Shown: piece after piece, positions 9,057-18,106 of the stretch
Layout: every line of letters starts with the position of its first letter
Numbering within the stretch: position 1 is the stretch's first letter
Notes under the pieces: generated by a model
Told to the model about the DNA's origin: nothing
The model's input: the letters and a program-made list of their open reading frames with translations, nothing else
The model's database searches: none
NCBI GenBank assembly: GCA_963791885.1
Contig: CAWBUL010000004.1
Span: forward strand, 930,001-994,000
DNA length: 64,000 bases
Direction of reading: 5' to 3'
Origin: CAVSUZ01 sp963791885
GTDB lineage: Bacteria; Pseudomonadota; Alphaproteobacteria; Acetobacterales; Acetobacteraceae
Position numbers and translations under genes: made by a program

Positions 9057-9526
9057 CGACCCCAATCACGCTGGAGCCGATCGGCGTCCTGCACACACCC
9101 TGGAAAACCATCGGCGACTGTCCGCGCAACGGCCGCCAGCCCAACCCGGCGCCACTTTGTAACGCGCAAATATTCCCCGCCTTCCTTCCCGGCCTTCTCC
9201 ACCTCGATACCTTCTCCCACCTCATCCTGCTCTACTGGCTCGGCGGATCGCGCGGACCCAAACTGCGTCTCACGCCACCTTTCGATACGCAGGAACGCGG
9301 CGTGTTCGCCACACGCTCGCCCGCGCGGCCCAACCCGATCGGCCTATCCGTGGTCGCATTCGACGGCTTCACCGAGCCCGACACGCTGCGCGTGCGCTAC
9401 CTCGATTGCGTCGACGGCACGCCGCTTCTGGACGTCAAGCCGTACCTCCCCACCACCGATGCGGAGCAGGATGCACGCATGGGCTGGCTGGCCGAGCACG
9501 CGACAAGGCGGCCCGGCCAAGGTTAG
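9053..9526 (+). CDS. trmO: tRNA (N6-threonylcarbamoyladenosine37-N6)-methyltransferase TrmO
   Basis: A 157-residue protein of the UPF0066/YaeB (TsaA) family, which methylates t6A37 in tRNA-Thr with S-adenosylmethionine. Visible family blocks are EPIGVLHTPWKT at the start, LILLYWLGG in the middle, the strongly conserved RSPARPNPIGLSVV, and DGTPLLDVKPYLP at the end. It starts with GTG overlapping the stop of the MBL gene. The length fits single-domain alphaproteobacterial members that lack the C-terminal extension of the E. coli protein. Confidence 0.9.
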   Translation: MTTPITLEPIGVLHTPWKTIGDCPRNGRQPNPAPLCNAQIFPAFLPGLLHLDTFSHLILLYWLGGSRGPKLRLTPPFDTQERGVFATRSPARPNPIGLSVVAFDGFTEPDTLRVRYLDCVDGTPLLDVKPYLPTTDAEQDARMGWLAEHATRRPGQG

Positions 9527-9556
9527 ACTGCACGTCCTGACCGGGGGAGAAGATGA

Positions 9557-10828
9557 ATGCTGCGACGACGCGATGTGCTGGCTGGCTTGGCAGCCTCGGG
9601 CAGCATGGCCGCGGCGCGCGCCGAAACCCCGAAGCAACTGACCGTTCTGGCCCACCCCGTTATCCTCTCCGTCTGCAAGGGCAGCCAGGCTGGAGACGTG
9701 ACGGCGGATTGGCGCAAGCGCACCGGCATCGACATCAACTGGGTCACGCTCGAAACCGACCCGCTGCACGAACGCCTGTTCCGCGAAGCGAGCCTGTCCC
9801 AGACCAGCATCGATATCGGCTTCCTGGTGAATGCCCGCGCCGTCCCGCGCGTATCGGGGCTGTTCGAGCCGCTCGATCCGTGGATGCAGAAGCAGCCGGT
9901 CGAGGATGTGGGCGACATTTTCCCGGGGCTGCGCAAGGCGATGGTCTTCGACGGGCACACGATCGGCATCCCGTTCCGGCACTCGACCTCGGCCATGCAT
10001 TACAATCAGGCTCTGTTCGATGAACGGGGAATCACCACGCCGCCCTCAACGGTTGAGGAATTCATCGATGTCGCACACAAGCTGACATTCACCCGACCCG
10101 ATGGCTCGTCGGTGGTGGGATTCTGCATCACCGGCCAGACCTACACCAACGTTATCGACGTGGCCCGGATGTGGAACGGCGACTTCATCACGCCGGACAT
10201 GCACGTTGTCGCCAATCAGAAGCCGATGGTTCAGGCGATCACCCTGCTGCGCGACTTCTATAAAAGCGGCGTCCTGCCGCACAGCTTCACCACCATCAAG
10301 GACGAGGACGTCAATACCTGGATGGCGAGCGGCCGCGCCGCCATGTCCTTCAACGGTACCAGCCGCACCCAGTTCTACAACGACCCGACCAAGTCGAAGT
10401 ATCCGGGAAAGTTCAAGGTCGCACCCATCCCGATCGCGTCGGACCTGAAAGCGCAGTTCCCCGTCGCTCCGGTCAAGACGGAGTTCTGGTCGATGGTCAT
10501 GCCGAAGAATTCCACGCAGAAAGAGGCCGCGTGGAGCCTGATCGTGGAACTTTCATCCAAGCAGAACACATTGAAGGAAGCGCTGAACGGCAACGGGCCG
10601 GTGCGTGCCTCGGTCTATCAGGATAAGCAGATCGAGCAGAAACTGCCCTACGCGGCAGTGGAAGCCGAGGAGTTGCGCTACGCCCGCATCCCGCTGCCCG
10701 CTTTCGCCCAATCCGCACGCGCTGCTGATATTTTCGTCGAGCAAATGCAGGCGGCAGTGCTCGGGATGAAGGATCCGCAGGCCGCCATGGATGCAGTCGT
10801 CGCGCAGGTTCAGCCGCTGGTGCATTGA
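9557..10828 (+). CDS. ABC transporter substrate-binding protein (sugar/family 1 type)
   Basis: A 423-residue exported binding protein. The N-terminus MLRRRDVLAGLAASGS with A-A-A-R-A after it is a Tat-like signal (R-R-R-D-V-L). The mature protein has the overall layout of family 1 carbohydrate-type binding proteins, including IGIPFRHSTSAMHYNQALFD and GRAAMSFNGTSR. A GGGGGAGA ribosome site precedes the ATG. Two sugar-type permeases follow downstream, separated by a frameshifted PLP-enzyme gene, but no ATPase gene is in this cluster. The substrate cannot be read from the sequence. Confidence 0.88.
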   Translation: MLRRRDVLAGLAASGSMAAARAETPKQLTVLAHPVILSVCKGSQAGDVTADWRKRTGIDINWVTLETDPLHERLFREASLSQTSIDIGFLVNARAVPRVSGLFEPLDPWMQKQPVEDVGDIFPGLRKAMVFDGHTIGIPFRHSTSAMHYNQALFDERGITTPPSTVEEFIDVAHKLTFTRPDGSSVVGFCITGQTYTNVIDVARMWNGDFITPDMHVVANQKPMVQAITLLRDFYKSGVLPHSFTTIKDEDVNTWMASGRAAMSFNGTSRTQFYNDPTKSKYPGKFKVAPIPIASDLKAQFPVAPVKTEFWSMVMPKNSTQKEAAWSLIVELSSKQNTLKEALNGNGPVRASVYQDKQIEQKLPYAAVEAEELRYARIPLPAFAQSARAADIFVEQMQAAVLGMKDPQAAMDAVVAQVQPLVH

Positions 10829-11875
10829 CCGTGGCGTTTCGGCCGACGGCAGGACCAGGGCGCGGATTCCCGCGCGTGGCGCTGGGCAGTTTCCCCACCC
10901 CGCTCGAGTTAGCACCGCGATTATCGGCGGCGCTGGGTGGCCCGCCGATCTTCATCAAGCGCGAAGACCTCAGTGGTCTTGCGCTCGGTGGCAACAAGAC
11001 CCGCCAGGCTGAGGCGCTGATGGCCGAAGCGATGGAAGCCGGCGCCGATAGTGTTGTGGCCACCGCAGCTGCGCAGTCGAACTTCTGCCGCACGATCGCC
11101 GCGGCGGGCGCGAAGCTTGGCCTGCACGTGCATCTCCTGCTCCGCGCGCACGGAAACCCGCCGGTGAATGGCAACCTGCTCCTGGACGAACTGCTGGGTG
11201 CAGAGATCGAGTTCATCGACACGCTGGATGCGTATGATCCCATCATCGCACCCAGAACTCGATCAGCTCATGCAGCGTCTGAGGGCAGCTGGCCGTCGTC
11301 CGCATCTTTTGCATATGAACGGCGTGGCTGCTGTGCGCGGCGCCGCAGCCTACATTCCGATGGCAGCCGAACTGAACACGCAGTTTGAGGACGCGGGAGT
11401 GCGTCCGTCTGCGCTCTATCTCGTCACCAGCTCCGGTCTCACCGCAGCCGGCCTGCTTGCGGGCTTCCGTGCGCTGCGCAACCCGATCCGGCTGATCGGC
11501 ATCTGCGCCCAGACGCCGCCCGACTTTCTTGCCCCTCGAATCCGGCAGCGAGCGTCTGAAGTGGCGCAGTTCGTCGGACTGGACCTGTCGTTTCGGCCCG
11601 ATGATATCGCACTCGACGGCGCCTTCCTCGGCCCCGGTTACGGCGTCCCTGACGCCGGCACCGTCGCGGCGATCGAACTGGCAGCACGAACCGAGGCGCT
11701 GATCCTCGACCCCGTCTATACCGGCAAGGCCATGGCGGGACTGATCGCGCACGTGCGCAGCCGCCGCTGGCGCAAGGACGAGGCAATCATCTTCCTCCAC
11801 TCGGGTGGCGCACCAGGACTCTTCGCGAGCGGACACGAGCTGCTCGCCAAAGCGCGCACTGCCGCGGCGGCATGA
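10825..11875 (+). pseudogene. D-cysteine desulfhydrase / ACC deaminase family gene, frameshifted
   Basis: Two adjoining reading frames together make one PLP-dependent protein of about 350 residues. The first part has FIKREDLSGLALGGNKTRQ, with the PLP-binding Lys in GGNKTR, and runs to about 11250. The second frame continues with PELDQLMQRLRAAG and ends FLHSGGAPGLFA, the conserved end of the D-cysteine desulfhydrase family. Dropping one C from the CCC at 11251-11253 restores IIAPELDQLMQ without a break. The start is a TTG overlapping the previous stop, or GTG at 10831. Product would release sulfide and ammonia with pyruvate from D-cysteine, or deaminate a related amino acid. Confidence 0.85.
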
Positions 11876-12756
11876 GGGCGCCCCGTCGCGCCCTTATCCA
11901 AGTCCAACCGTGGCTACTGATCGCACCGACCCAGGTGCTGCTCTGGGCCGTCATCGGCCTGCCGTCGCTCTACGTGGTCTGGCTTAGCCTCACGCACTCG
12001 ACCTACGGCAGCAGTCCCACGTGGGCCGGCTTCGCCAACTACGCAGTTGTGTTGTCCGATCCGTATTTCTGGCGGGCGCTCATCAACACGCTCATCGTGG
12101 TGAATGCCGTTGTTTACATCGAGCTTGTGCTGGCACTCGGCGTGGCACTGTTGTTCGCGGGCGGCGTGCCGGCGCGAAGGCTGATGATCTCGTTCGTTCT
12201 GGCACCCTATGCCGTCAGCGAGGTCGTGGCCGTGATGATTTGGCGCTACCTGACGGATCCGGATATCGGCCCCATCACGCACGGGCTCCATGCACTCGGC
12301 CTGCCGATGACCGATTGGTCCGTCAGTCCCGCCGCTGCGCTTACGGTCGTGGGCCTCATCAATATGTGGAGCAATTTCCCCTTCACCTTTGTGTTGCTCT
12401 ACACCGGCCTGCTGGCAATTCCGGATGAGCTCTACGAAGCAGCGCGCATCGACGGCGCGGGCGCCTGGGCGGAATTCCGCGCCATTACCCTGCCGATGCT
12501 GATGCCGGCAATTCTCGTCGCCGTGCTGTTCCGGCTGATCTTCGCCTTCCGGATGTTCACCGAGGTCTGGCTATTGACGCAGGGCGGCCCTGCACGTTCC
12601 ACCGAACTGATCGCGCTCTATCTCTACGTGACCGGCTTCCGCTACGCGGATTTCGGGTCGGCGGCGGCGATCGGTTGCCTGATGCTGCTGGCCTCGCTTC
12701 TGGTCGCGCTCCCCTGGCTGCGCCGCGCGCAACGGAGCATGTTTGCCGATGCGTAG
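11872..12756 (+). CDS. ABC transporter permease (MalF-like)
   Basis: A 294-residue inner-membrane permease of the carbohydrate-uptake type. About six hydrophobic segments are visible and the loop YEAARIDGAGAWAEFRAI is a clear EAA motif with the D-G-A-G core of MalF/UgpA proteins. The start overlaps the end of the frameshifted PLP-enzyme gene (ATGA) and the gene itself overlaps the next permease by 14 bases, so the cluster is one operon. The partner binding protein is at 9557-10828; the ATPase must be encoded elsewhere. Confidence 0.92.
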   Translation: MRAPRRALIQVQPWLLIAPTQVLLWAVIGLPSLYVVWLSLTHSTYGSSPTWAGFANYAVVLSDPYFWRALINTLIVVNAVVYIELVLALGVALLFAGGVPARRLMISFVLAPYAVSEVVAVMIWRYLTDPDIGPITHGLHALGLPMTDWSVSPAAALTVVGLINMWSNFPFTFVLLYTGLLAIPDELYEAARIDGAGAWAEFRAITLPMLMPAILVAVLFRLIFAFRMFTEVWLLTQGGPARSTELIALYLYVTGFRYADFGSAAAIGCLMLLASLLVALPWLRRAQRSMFADA

Positions 12757-13579
12757 GCCGGTATGGGTACGATGTCTGCGGCACCTGGCGCTCGCGCTCG
12801 TGCTCATCTGGTCGATGGCGCCGGTGCTGATCATCGTGCTGTTCTCCTTCCGTCAGCCGCGCGACATCTTCACCTGGCCGATCGCGCTCTTCTCCGCACC
12901 TACGCTGGCAAATTACGCCGGCCTCTGGCGCCGCTGGCCGGAATTCCGTGACGATCTGTTCAACAGCACGATCGTGACCGCAGGAGCGACGGTTCTGACC
13001 GTGTTCGCCTCGCTCCTCGCCGGCTATGCCTATTCGCGGTTTCGCGGTCGCTGGCTGACCGGCTCGGCATTCCTGACCATTCTGGTGCGGCTCTATCCGC
13101 CGATCGTGGTCAGCCTGCCGCTCTTTCCTGTCGCCAATGCCTTGGGTCTGAACGACACCTGGACGGTGCTGATCCTTCTCTACGCCTCATTCTATGTCTC
13201 ACTGGGCACATGGATCATGAAGGCGGCGATCGATCAGATCCCGCGATCGCTTGACGAAGCGGCACGTGTTGACGGCGCGGGCGTCGCGGGAATTCTGCGG
13301 CACGTAGTGATCCGGCTGGCGGCCCCAGGAATGGTGGCGGTCGCGGTCTTCGTGGTGGTCTATGCCTGGAACGAGTTCCTGTTCGCGTTCCTGTTCACCA
13401 CGACACACGCCAAGACCGCGCCGCTTGCAGTCAGCGAGATGATCGGCTCGGTCGAAAGCAGCGACTGGGGCGTACTGTTCGCCGCCTGCACCGTCCAGTT
13501 GGTGCCGGTGCTTGTGCTGGTCTGGGTGGCGCAGCGCTACCTGCTTGCAGGACTGACCGCGGGATCCGTGAAGGGCTGA
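12743..13579 (+). CDS. ABC transporter permease (MalG-like)
   Basis: A 278-residue inner-membrane permease pairing with the preceding one. A first membrane segment lies at about residues 13-33, and the EAA loop is LDEAARVDGAGVAGILRHV. Its ATG lies inside the end of the upstream permease gene (14-base overlap), a common coupling arrangement. After its stop comes a convergent GFA-family gene with only 8 bases between, so no ATPase gene follows. The substrate is unknown; MalG-type permeases usually serve sugars or glycerol phosphates. Confidence 0.92.
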   Translation: MPMRRPVWVRCLRHLALALVLIWSMAPVLIIVLFSFRQPRDIFTWPIALFSAPTLANYAGLWRRWPEFRDDLFNSTIVTAGATVLTVFASLLAGYAYSRFRGRWLTGSAFLTILVRLYPPIVVSLPLFPVANALGLNDTWTVLILLYASFYVSLGTWIMKAAIDQIPRSLDEAARVDGAGVAGILRHVVIRLAAPGMVAVAVFVVVYAWNEFLFAFLFTTTHAKTAPLAVSEMIGSVESSDWGVLFAACTVQLVPVLVLVWVAQRYLLAGLTAGSVKG

Positions 13580-13587
13580 CGGTTCAG

Positions 13588-14076
13588 TCAGTGCGCAGAC
13601 CGTGAACGGAGCGCCGTCAAGCGCGCAAAACTCTCCTGCGGCCAATATCGTCGGCGCTCATAAAACTCGGGCACTGCGGGAACATCCGCCGGCAAACTCA
13701 CCCACGGCAGTTTGGTGGAGGTAAAAATGTGAATATCCGGCGGAACGAGCGCCCGCTGTTCCAGCGTACCAACTCGCACGAAGCTCACCGCATCGCCGGC
13801 GCCCGGATAATGGCTCCATAGCGCCACGTGGCAGGTGGGGCAGCGCACGATTTTCTGTCCCTTGCCGCTGTTCGACGGCGTAAGAACCATCTCGGGCTGA
13901 CCTTCCAGGACCGTAACGCGGTCCGCCTCGATCATGGCGTTCAGCACGAACGCGCTCCCCGTCTCCCTCTGACACCACGTGCAATGACAGCAATGCACGA
14001 ACATCGGCGCCGTCTCCATCCGGAAACGGATGGCCCCGCAGGTGCATCGCCCCTCCATCGGAAAATGCTGCTTCAT
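13588..14076 (-). CDS. GFA family (glutathione-dependent formaldehyde-activating-like) protein
   Basis: A 162-residue zinc-binding protein. Cysteines are placed as in the GFA/CENP-V fold: CTCGAIRF near the start, then CCHCTWCQRETGS, and later CPTCHVALWSHYPG. The family includes Gfa, which speeds condensation of formaldehyde with glutathione, but most members have no proven function. The start at 14076 is preceded by AGGAGG eight bases upstream; a longer reading to 14169 would cover the promoter of the divergent exonuclease gene. It is convergent with the permease gene on its other side. Confidence 0.88.
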   Translation of the reverse strand: MKQHFPMEGRCTCGAIRFRMETAPMFVHCCHCTWCQRETGSAFVLNAMIEADRVTVLEGQPEMVLTPSNSGKGQKIVRCPTCHVALWSHYPGAGDAVSFVRVGTLEQRALVPPDIHIFTSTKLPWVSLPADVPAVPEFYERRRYWPQESFARLTALRSRSAH

Positions 14077-14137
14077 CCCGGCAACCTCCTGTCCCCAAAC
14101 CATGGACGAGGCGGCCGGAAATTGCATCCTGTCCCCC

Positions 14138-14965
14138 ATGTCCCAGCCCCTGCTCGTGATCGACGGCAATTCCTTCGCCCACCGCTCCTATCACGCCCTG
14201 CCCAAGACCATACAACGCGCCGGCGGCCATCCCGCAGGCGCCATCGTGGGCTTCGCCAATCTGCTGATCCGCCTCTACGACGCCGAGAACCCCCGCGCCG
14301 TCCTGGTCGGATGGGATACGCTCAGCGTCCCCAACTTTCGCGCGAAACTATTTCCCGACTACCAGGCCGGCCGCGAATACGATGCCGCAATCATCGAACA
14401 GCTTGATGCGCTTCCCGAGCTGGTCACCGCGTTCGGCTTCGCAAACGCCAAGGCGGCAGGATACGAGGCCGACGATTTCCTCGCCGCCGCAACAGCCGTC
14501 GAGGAGGCTCGCGGCGGTTCCGTCCTCGTCGCCAGCGGAGACCGGGATGCGTTTCAACTTGCCTCGGACCGCACAACCATTCTCCATCCCGTACGCGCCG
14601 GTGAGATGGCGCGCATCGGACCGGCCGAAGTGCACGCCCGCTATGGCGTGGAACCGTCCCAGGTGCCCGATTTCATCGCACTCCGCGGCGATCCGTCCGA
14701 TAAGCTGCCCGGCGCGCGCGGCGTCGGACCGAAAGGCGCGGCTGATCTGCTCCGACGCTACGGCTCGCTGGAAAGCGCTTTGGCGGCCGGGCGTTTCCCC
14801 GAACAGGCCGATGACCTGCGTTTATACCGCCAAATCGCCACGATGGATCGCACCGCGCCCATCCGGGACCTGCCAGATCAGACCCCCACCTGGGCGAATG
14901 CAGCCCGCCTCGCACGTGAATGGTCCCTGGACCGTCTCGCGGAACGGCTGGAGGGGCTCAGCTAA
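14138..14965 (+). CDS. 5'-3' exonuclease (PolI N-terminal domain-like, flap nuclease)
   Basis: A 275-residue stand-alone homologue of the 5'-nuclease domain of DNA polymerase I. Metal-binding acidic residues are seen in LVIDGNSFAHRSYHALP, GYEADDFLAA and VASGDRDAFQL. The H3TH DNA-binding motif is LRGDPSDKLPGARGVGPKGA followed by a helix. It would remove flaps or degrade RNA/DNA primers in replication and repair. I chose the ATG at 14138 because the conserved sequence begins there; an ATG at 14102 would add 12 unconserved residues. It is divergent from the GFA gene. Confidence 0.9.
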   Translation: MSQPLLVIDGNSFAHRSYHALPKTIQRAGGHPAGAIVGFANLLIRLYDAENPRAVLVGWDTLSVPNFRAKLFPDYQAGREYDAAIIEQLDALPELVTAFGFANAKAAGYEADDFLAAATAVEEARGGSVLVASGDRDAFQLASDRTTILHPVRAGEMARIGPAEVHARYGVEPSQVPDFIALRGDPSDKLPGARGVGPKGAADLLRRYGSLESALAAGRFPEQADDLRLYRQIATMDRTAPIRDLPDQTPTWANAARLAREWSLDRLAERLEGLS

Positions 14966-14968
14966 CAG

Positions 14969-15256
14969 CTACTCAGCGGCTGCCCGGCCTGCCTGTCGTC
15001 GCCCCGCCACATACCGCACGCCCTCAGCGCCAGTGTGCTCTTCATGCATGGTGCCTGCGGCCACGCTGCACGTGTCGCCGGGCCCGTACTGCACCTGCTT
15101 GTCCCCATAACCGATGGTGAAAGCACCGCTCAGAATGAACAGCCGGGCATCAAACGCATGGGCGTGGGCCGGACGATGCTCGTTTGGCGGAATCTCTATC
15201 TCGCGACAGTCGTAACCATCGCGGCGCAACTCAGCCTCGAATTCAGTCCGGTTCAT
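14969..15256 (-). CDS. small cupin-domain protein
   Basis: A 95-residue single cupin. The two cupin motifs are visible: HRPAHAHAFDARLFILSG, giving the metal-ligand histidines, and the later G-P-G-D-T-C-S-V-A-A-G-T-M-H-E-E-H block with further histidines. Such single-domain cupins bind a metal but have varied roles, so no reaction is assigned. It ends three bases from the stop of the convergent exonuclease gene. The C-terminus is rich in Arg and Ala and not conserved. Confidence 0.82.
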   Translation of the reverse strand: MNRTEFEAELRRDGYDCREIEIPPNEHRPAHAHAFDARLFILSGAFTIGYGDKQVQYGPGDTCSVAAGTMHEEHTGAEGVRYVAGRRQAGRAAAE

Positions 15257-15308
15257 GTTGAAACCCCCTGGTCAGCAGGCGGCACACTGAATCGTCAGGC
15301 CGCTCTGT

Positions 15309-16331
15309 TCAAGCGGACCTTGGCCGCCGCACGTGGCGCCGCGTCAGCACCAGGCCGATCACTCCGGCGCCGAGCAGGCCGAGCGCGCCCGGCTCGGTGA
15401 CCGGGAAAGCCAGGAAGGCCTGCTCGTTGCCGTTGACATCGACATAGGTGCCGCCGATCACCCCTTCATTGTTGAAGGCAAAGATCGAGGTTCCGCCCAC
15501 CCCCAGCGGATCGCTGACCAGCGAGATGACGCCGCCGACATCGAGGAAGCCGACAGATTGGGTGCCGTTCACCGGATCATTGGTCGCGATACCCGCGATC
15601 GCGCCGTGGTCGTTGATATCGTCGTAGCCGCCCCAGGCGTAGCCCGGCGGCAGCGCGCCCTGGCTGAAGCTGCCGCCAGACCACACGAACGGTAACGTAG
15701 CAAAATCTTCGCTGCTCTCGCCCGTGGGGGAGTAAGACCCCACAGCCGTCCCTGCGTTGTTGATGTCGCTCGAGGCCGTCTCGTTACCCCAGCTGGCCGG
15801 CACATCGAGTGAGGTGAAGGTGCTGCCGATGCGGACAAAGCCGTGGGAATTGCCGCTGCCGCCGTCGTCGACCCAGTTGCCGGCGAGGCTACCGTTGTTG
15901 CTGATCCCAATGGGGACAGTGTAGGGGGACCCTGCCGGATAAGTGACCCCGCTGAAGCTGCCACCGCTTAGGGTGAAGCCGCCCCAGTCGATACCCACCG
16001 CATGGTAGAAGCCCGCTACCACCCCGGCGTTGTTGATGTCCAAGGGACCGGTGCTGTTCGTGGTTGCGCCCGGGTAGTCGGGCAGCGGCGTGTAGGTATT
16101 GGTGTGCCAGTTATAAAGGTCCTTGATGATGGTGTAGTCGAACGAGACGTCCGGCTCTTGTTCTAAGACGATCGCCTGGCCCAGGTCATTGATGCCGGAG
16201 ACCGCCAGGTAATTTCCGGGGGTCGCACCGGGCACCGACAGCGTCACGAAATTGTAGGCGGCGCTGCTGGCGGGCGTGGCCAGCGCCAGACCGCAAGCCA
16301 TCGTCGCCGAGGCGAGAAACAACGTCTTCAT
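15309..16331 (-). CDS. secreted HAF-repeat-like protein with PEP-CTERM sorting signal
   Basis: A 340-residue exported protein. The first 24 residues (MKTLFLASATMACGLALATP and following) form a Sec signal peptide. The body contains repeated blocks of the type ISNNGSLAGNW, INNAGTAVGSYS, INDHGAIAGIAT and FNNEGVIGGTY, i.e. N-x-G-x-x-x-G repeats as in extracellular HAF-repeat proteins. The C-terminus has TEPGALGLLGAGVIGLVL and then a basic RRHVRR tail, the pattern of a PEP-CTERM signal (Pro-Glu-Pro variant T-E-P), which is cut by an exosortase. No exosortase gene is in the window. It is probably a surface or exopolysaccharide-associated protein. Confidence 0.85.
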   Translation of the reverse strand: MKTLFLASATMACGLALATPASSAAYNFVTLSVPGATPGNYLAVSGINDLGQAIVLEQEPDVSFDYTIIKDLYNWHTNTYTPLPDYPGATTNSTGPLDINNAGVVAGFYHAVGIDWGGFTLSGGSFSGVTYPAGSPYTVPIGISNNGSLAGNWVDDGGSGNSHGFVRIGSTFTSLDVPASWGNETASSDINNAGTAVGSYSPTGESSEDFATLPFVWSGGSFSQGALPPGYAWGGYDDINDHGAIAGIATNDPVNGTQSVGFLDVGGVISLVSDPLGVGGTSIFAFNNEGVIGGTYVDVNGNEQAFLAFPVTEPGALGLLGAGVIGLVLTRRHVRRPRSA

Positions 16332-16382
16332 CCCTGACTCCCCAAATTCCCGATCGTTTTTACCCGGTCCGAGGGCAGGCTA

Positions 16383-17520
16383 GTGCTCTGACTCATACGG
16401 ACGATGCAGGCAATCTTTCGAGCTTGGCAAGGATTGAGGCGGTGGCTGCGGTCCAGACGAATGGGCGTGGTTCTGCATTTCGCTCAGCGAGGTAAGTCTT
16501 AATGGCAGCCTGCAGGCTGACGAGGGAGTGGAAGCTGCCGCGCCGGATGCGTTGTCGGGTAAGAGCGGAGAAGAAGGTCTCCACCGCGTTCAGCCATGAC
16601 CCGGAGGTTGGCGTGAAGTGGAAGGTCCATCGGTCATGGCGTGCCAGCCAGGCCTGTACCTTTCGGTGCCGGTGGGTGGCGTAGTTGTCGACGACCGCAT
16701 GGACCAACTTGCCGGACGGCACCTCGCGTTCGACGGCATTGAGGAAGCGGATGAACTCCTCGTGCCGGTGTCGCTGCATGCAGCGACCGATCACCGTACC
16801 CTTCAGCACGTTCAATGCGGCGAACAACGTCGTCGTTCCATGGCGTTTGCAGTCGTGGGTCATGGTGCCGCAGCGGCCGGGTTTCAGCGGCAGTCCAGGC
16901 TGGGTACGGTCGAGCGCCTGGATTTGGCTCTTTTCGTCGATCGACAGCACCACCGCATGGGCGGGCGGATCGAGATAAAGGCCGATGATATCCGCCATTT
17001 TCTCAGCGAACTGCGGATCACGCGAGCGCTTGAAGCTGCGCACGCGGTGCGGCTGGAGTTGGTGCGCCGCCCAGATGCGCTGCACCGAGCGCAGCGACAT
17101 GGCGGTGGCGTTTGCCATGGCTCGCCCGGTCCAATACGTGGTCCCAGGGGGCGGCTCGCCACACGTGAGCGCCACGACGTGCGCCACTTTATCGGCCGGG
17201 ATCGGTCGTTTGCCGGGCTTGCGCGTCTTGTCACGCAGCAACCCGTCGGGACCTTCCTCGACAAAACGCTGCTGCCAGCGCCAGACCATGGGGCGGCTGA
17301 CGCTGATCTCTTTCGCCACATGTTGCACCGGCCGACCACTGGCCGAGGCCAGAACGACTCGGGCTCGCTCGATGTATTTGCCCGCTCGGTTGCGATCCGA
17401 TGCTATTGCCTTAAGCCGCTTCCTGTCTGCCGCGCTCAACAACACGCATACTGTCTGTGCCATGCTCACAGAATCGCATGGCAACCGCATGTTGTGAATC
17501 GATAGAATGCGTCAGAGCAC
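16383..17520 (-). mobile_element. IS630-family insertion sequence, complete
   Basis: A 1138-bp element bounded by inverted repeats. The left end reads GTGCTCTGACTCATAC and the reverse complement of the right end reads GTGCTCTGACGCATTC, matching in 14 of 16 positions. Each end is flanked by TA (16381-16382 and 17521-17522), the dinucleotide duplicated by IS630/Tc1-type transposition. It carries one uninterrupted transposase gene, so it is likely still active. It lies between the PEP-CTERM gene and the P450 locus. Confidence 0.92.
16393..17463 (-). CDS. IS630 family transposase
   Basis: A 356-residue DDE transposase in one frame. An N-terminal helix-turn-helix region (KEISVSRPMVWRWQQRF) binds the ends, and the catalytic triad is D in VVLSIDEKSQIQALDRTQPG, D in HAVVDNYATHRH and E in SWLNAVETFFSALT. 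The stop codon lies inside the left inverted repeat. Start at 17463 (MAQTVCVLLSAADRK) is chosen because the family usually begins here; an ATG nine codons upstream at 17490 is possible, and neither has a strong ribosome site. Confidence 0.93.
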   Translation of the reverse strand: MAQTVCVLLSAADRKRLKAIASDRNRAGKYIERARVVLASASGRPVQHVAKEISVSRPMVWRWQQRFVEEGPDGLLRDKTRKPGKRPIPADKVAHVVALTCGEPPPGTTYWTGRAMANATAMSLRSVQRIWAAHQLQPHRVRSFKRSRDPQFAEKMADIIGLYLDPPAHAVVLSIDEKSQIQALDRTQPGLPLKPGRCGTMTHDCKRHGTTTLFAALNVLKGTVIGRCMQRHRHEEFIRFLNAVEREVPSGKLVHAVVDNYATHRHRKVQAWLARHDRWTFHFTPTSGSWLNAVETFFSALTRQRIRRGSFHSLVSLQAAIKTYLAERNAEPRPFVWTAATASILAKLERLPASSV

Positions 17521-17522
17521 TA

Positions 17523-18106
17523 GTACCCTATCGCATAACCTGCAACGATATCTTCGCGTTCTGCCTCGTCCGAGATGCAAGGCCTCAGCCATTGCCCGGT
17601 TGCAATTCCGATCGGCGCTACACCGTAGCGACGTTGCACGCCCGTACGCACGCCGCTGGATCGTCCACCGCCTGCTCGCGGAAAGACGCTTGCTCGAGCT
17701 CCTCCGTGCTCCTACACGTCTATCTGCGTGAGTTGTTCAACGGCCTGCGCCAGATAGTAACTTCTGGCAACGACTGAGAGACTATTCCGAATAATATGCC
17801 GCGCTGATTCGTACAATCCGACGACGACGTATTCTGATGGAGTAGGGGATTACCCGAGCAATGTGCTCACCGTCCCGGCGATGGTCGCAGCGTCTCTAAT
17901 TCGGCCATTGAGCTCTCAAAGCCCAATGCCCGTAGCAGTTCGAATGACGCTGCGTTTGACCGCGGTCTGACGCCCAAGATACGTGCCGCGCATCGTGCCG
18001 TGCCCACTTGCGGGTACGAACGGGCACGAGTACTGGTCAAGAATCACTTCGCTTGCCGAGTTACCCCACGACTTTCAAGGACAAGCGGTCTCAAGGAGGC
18101 GATGTT
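17523..18106. other. 584-base stretch without a recognisable gene
   Basis: Between the IS630 right flank and the P450 start I see only short overlapping frames with no family resemblance and a base composition less GC-biased than the flanks. The last 20 bases hold the P450 ribosome site (AAGGAGG). The rest probably contains the P450 promoter and remains of sequence displaced by mobile elements. Confidence 0.5.

Noticed and set aside
17507..17777. Small frames after the IS630 element
   Set aside because: No ribosome site, no similarity and unusual composition; treated as non-coding.
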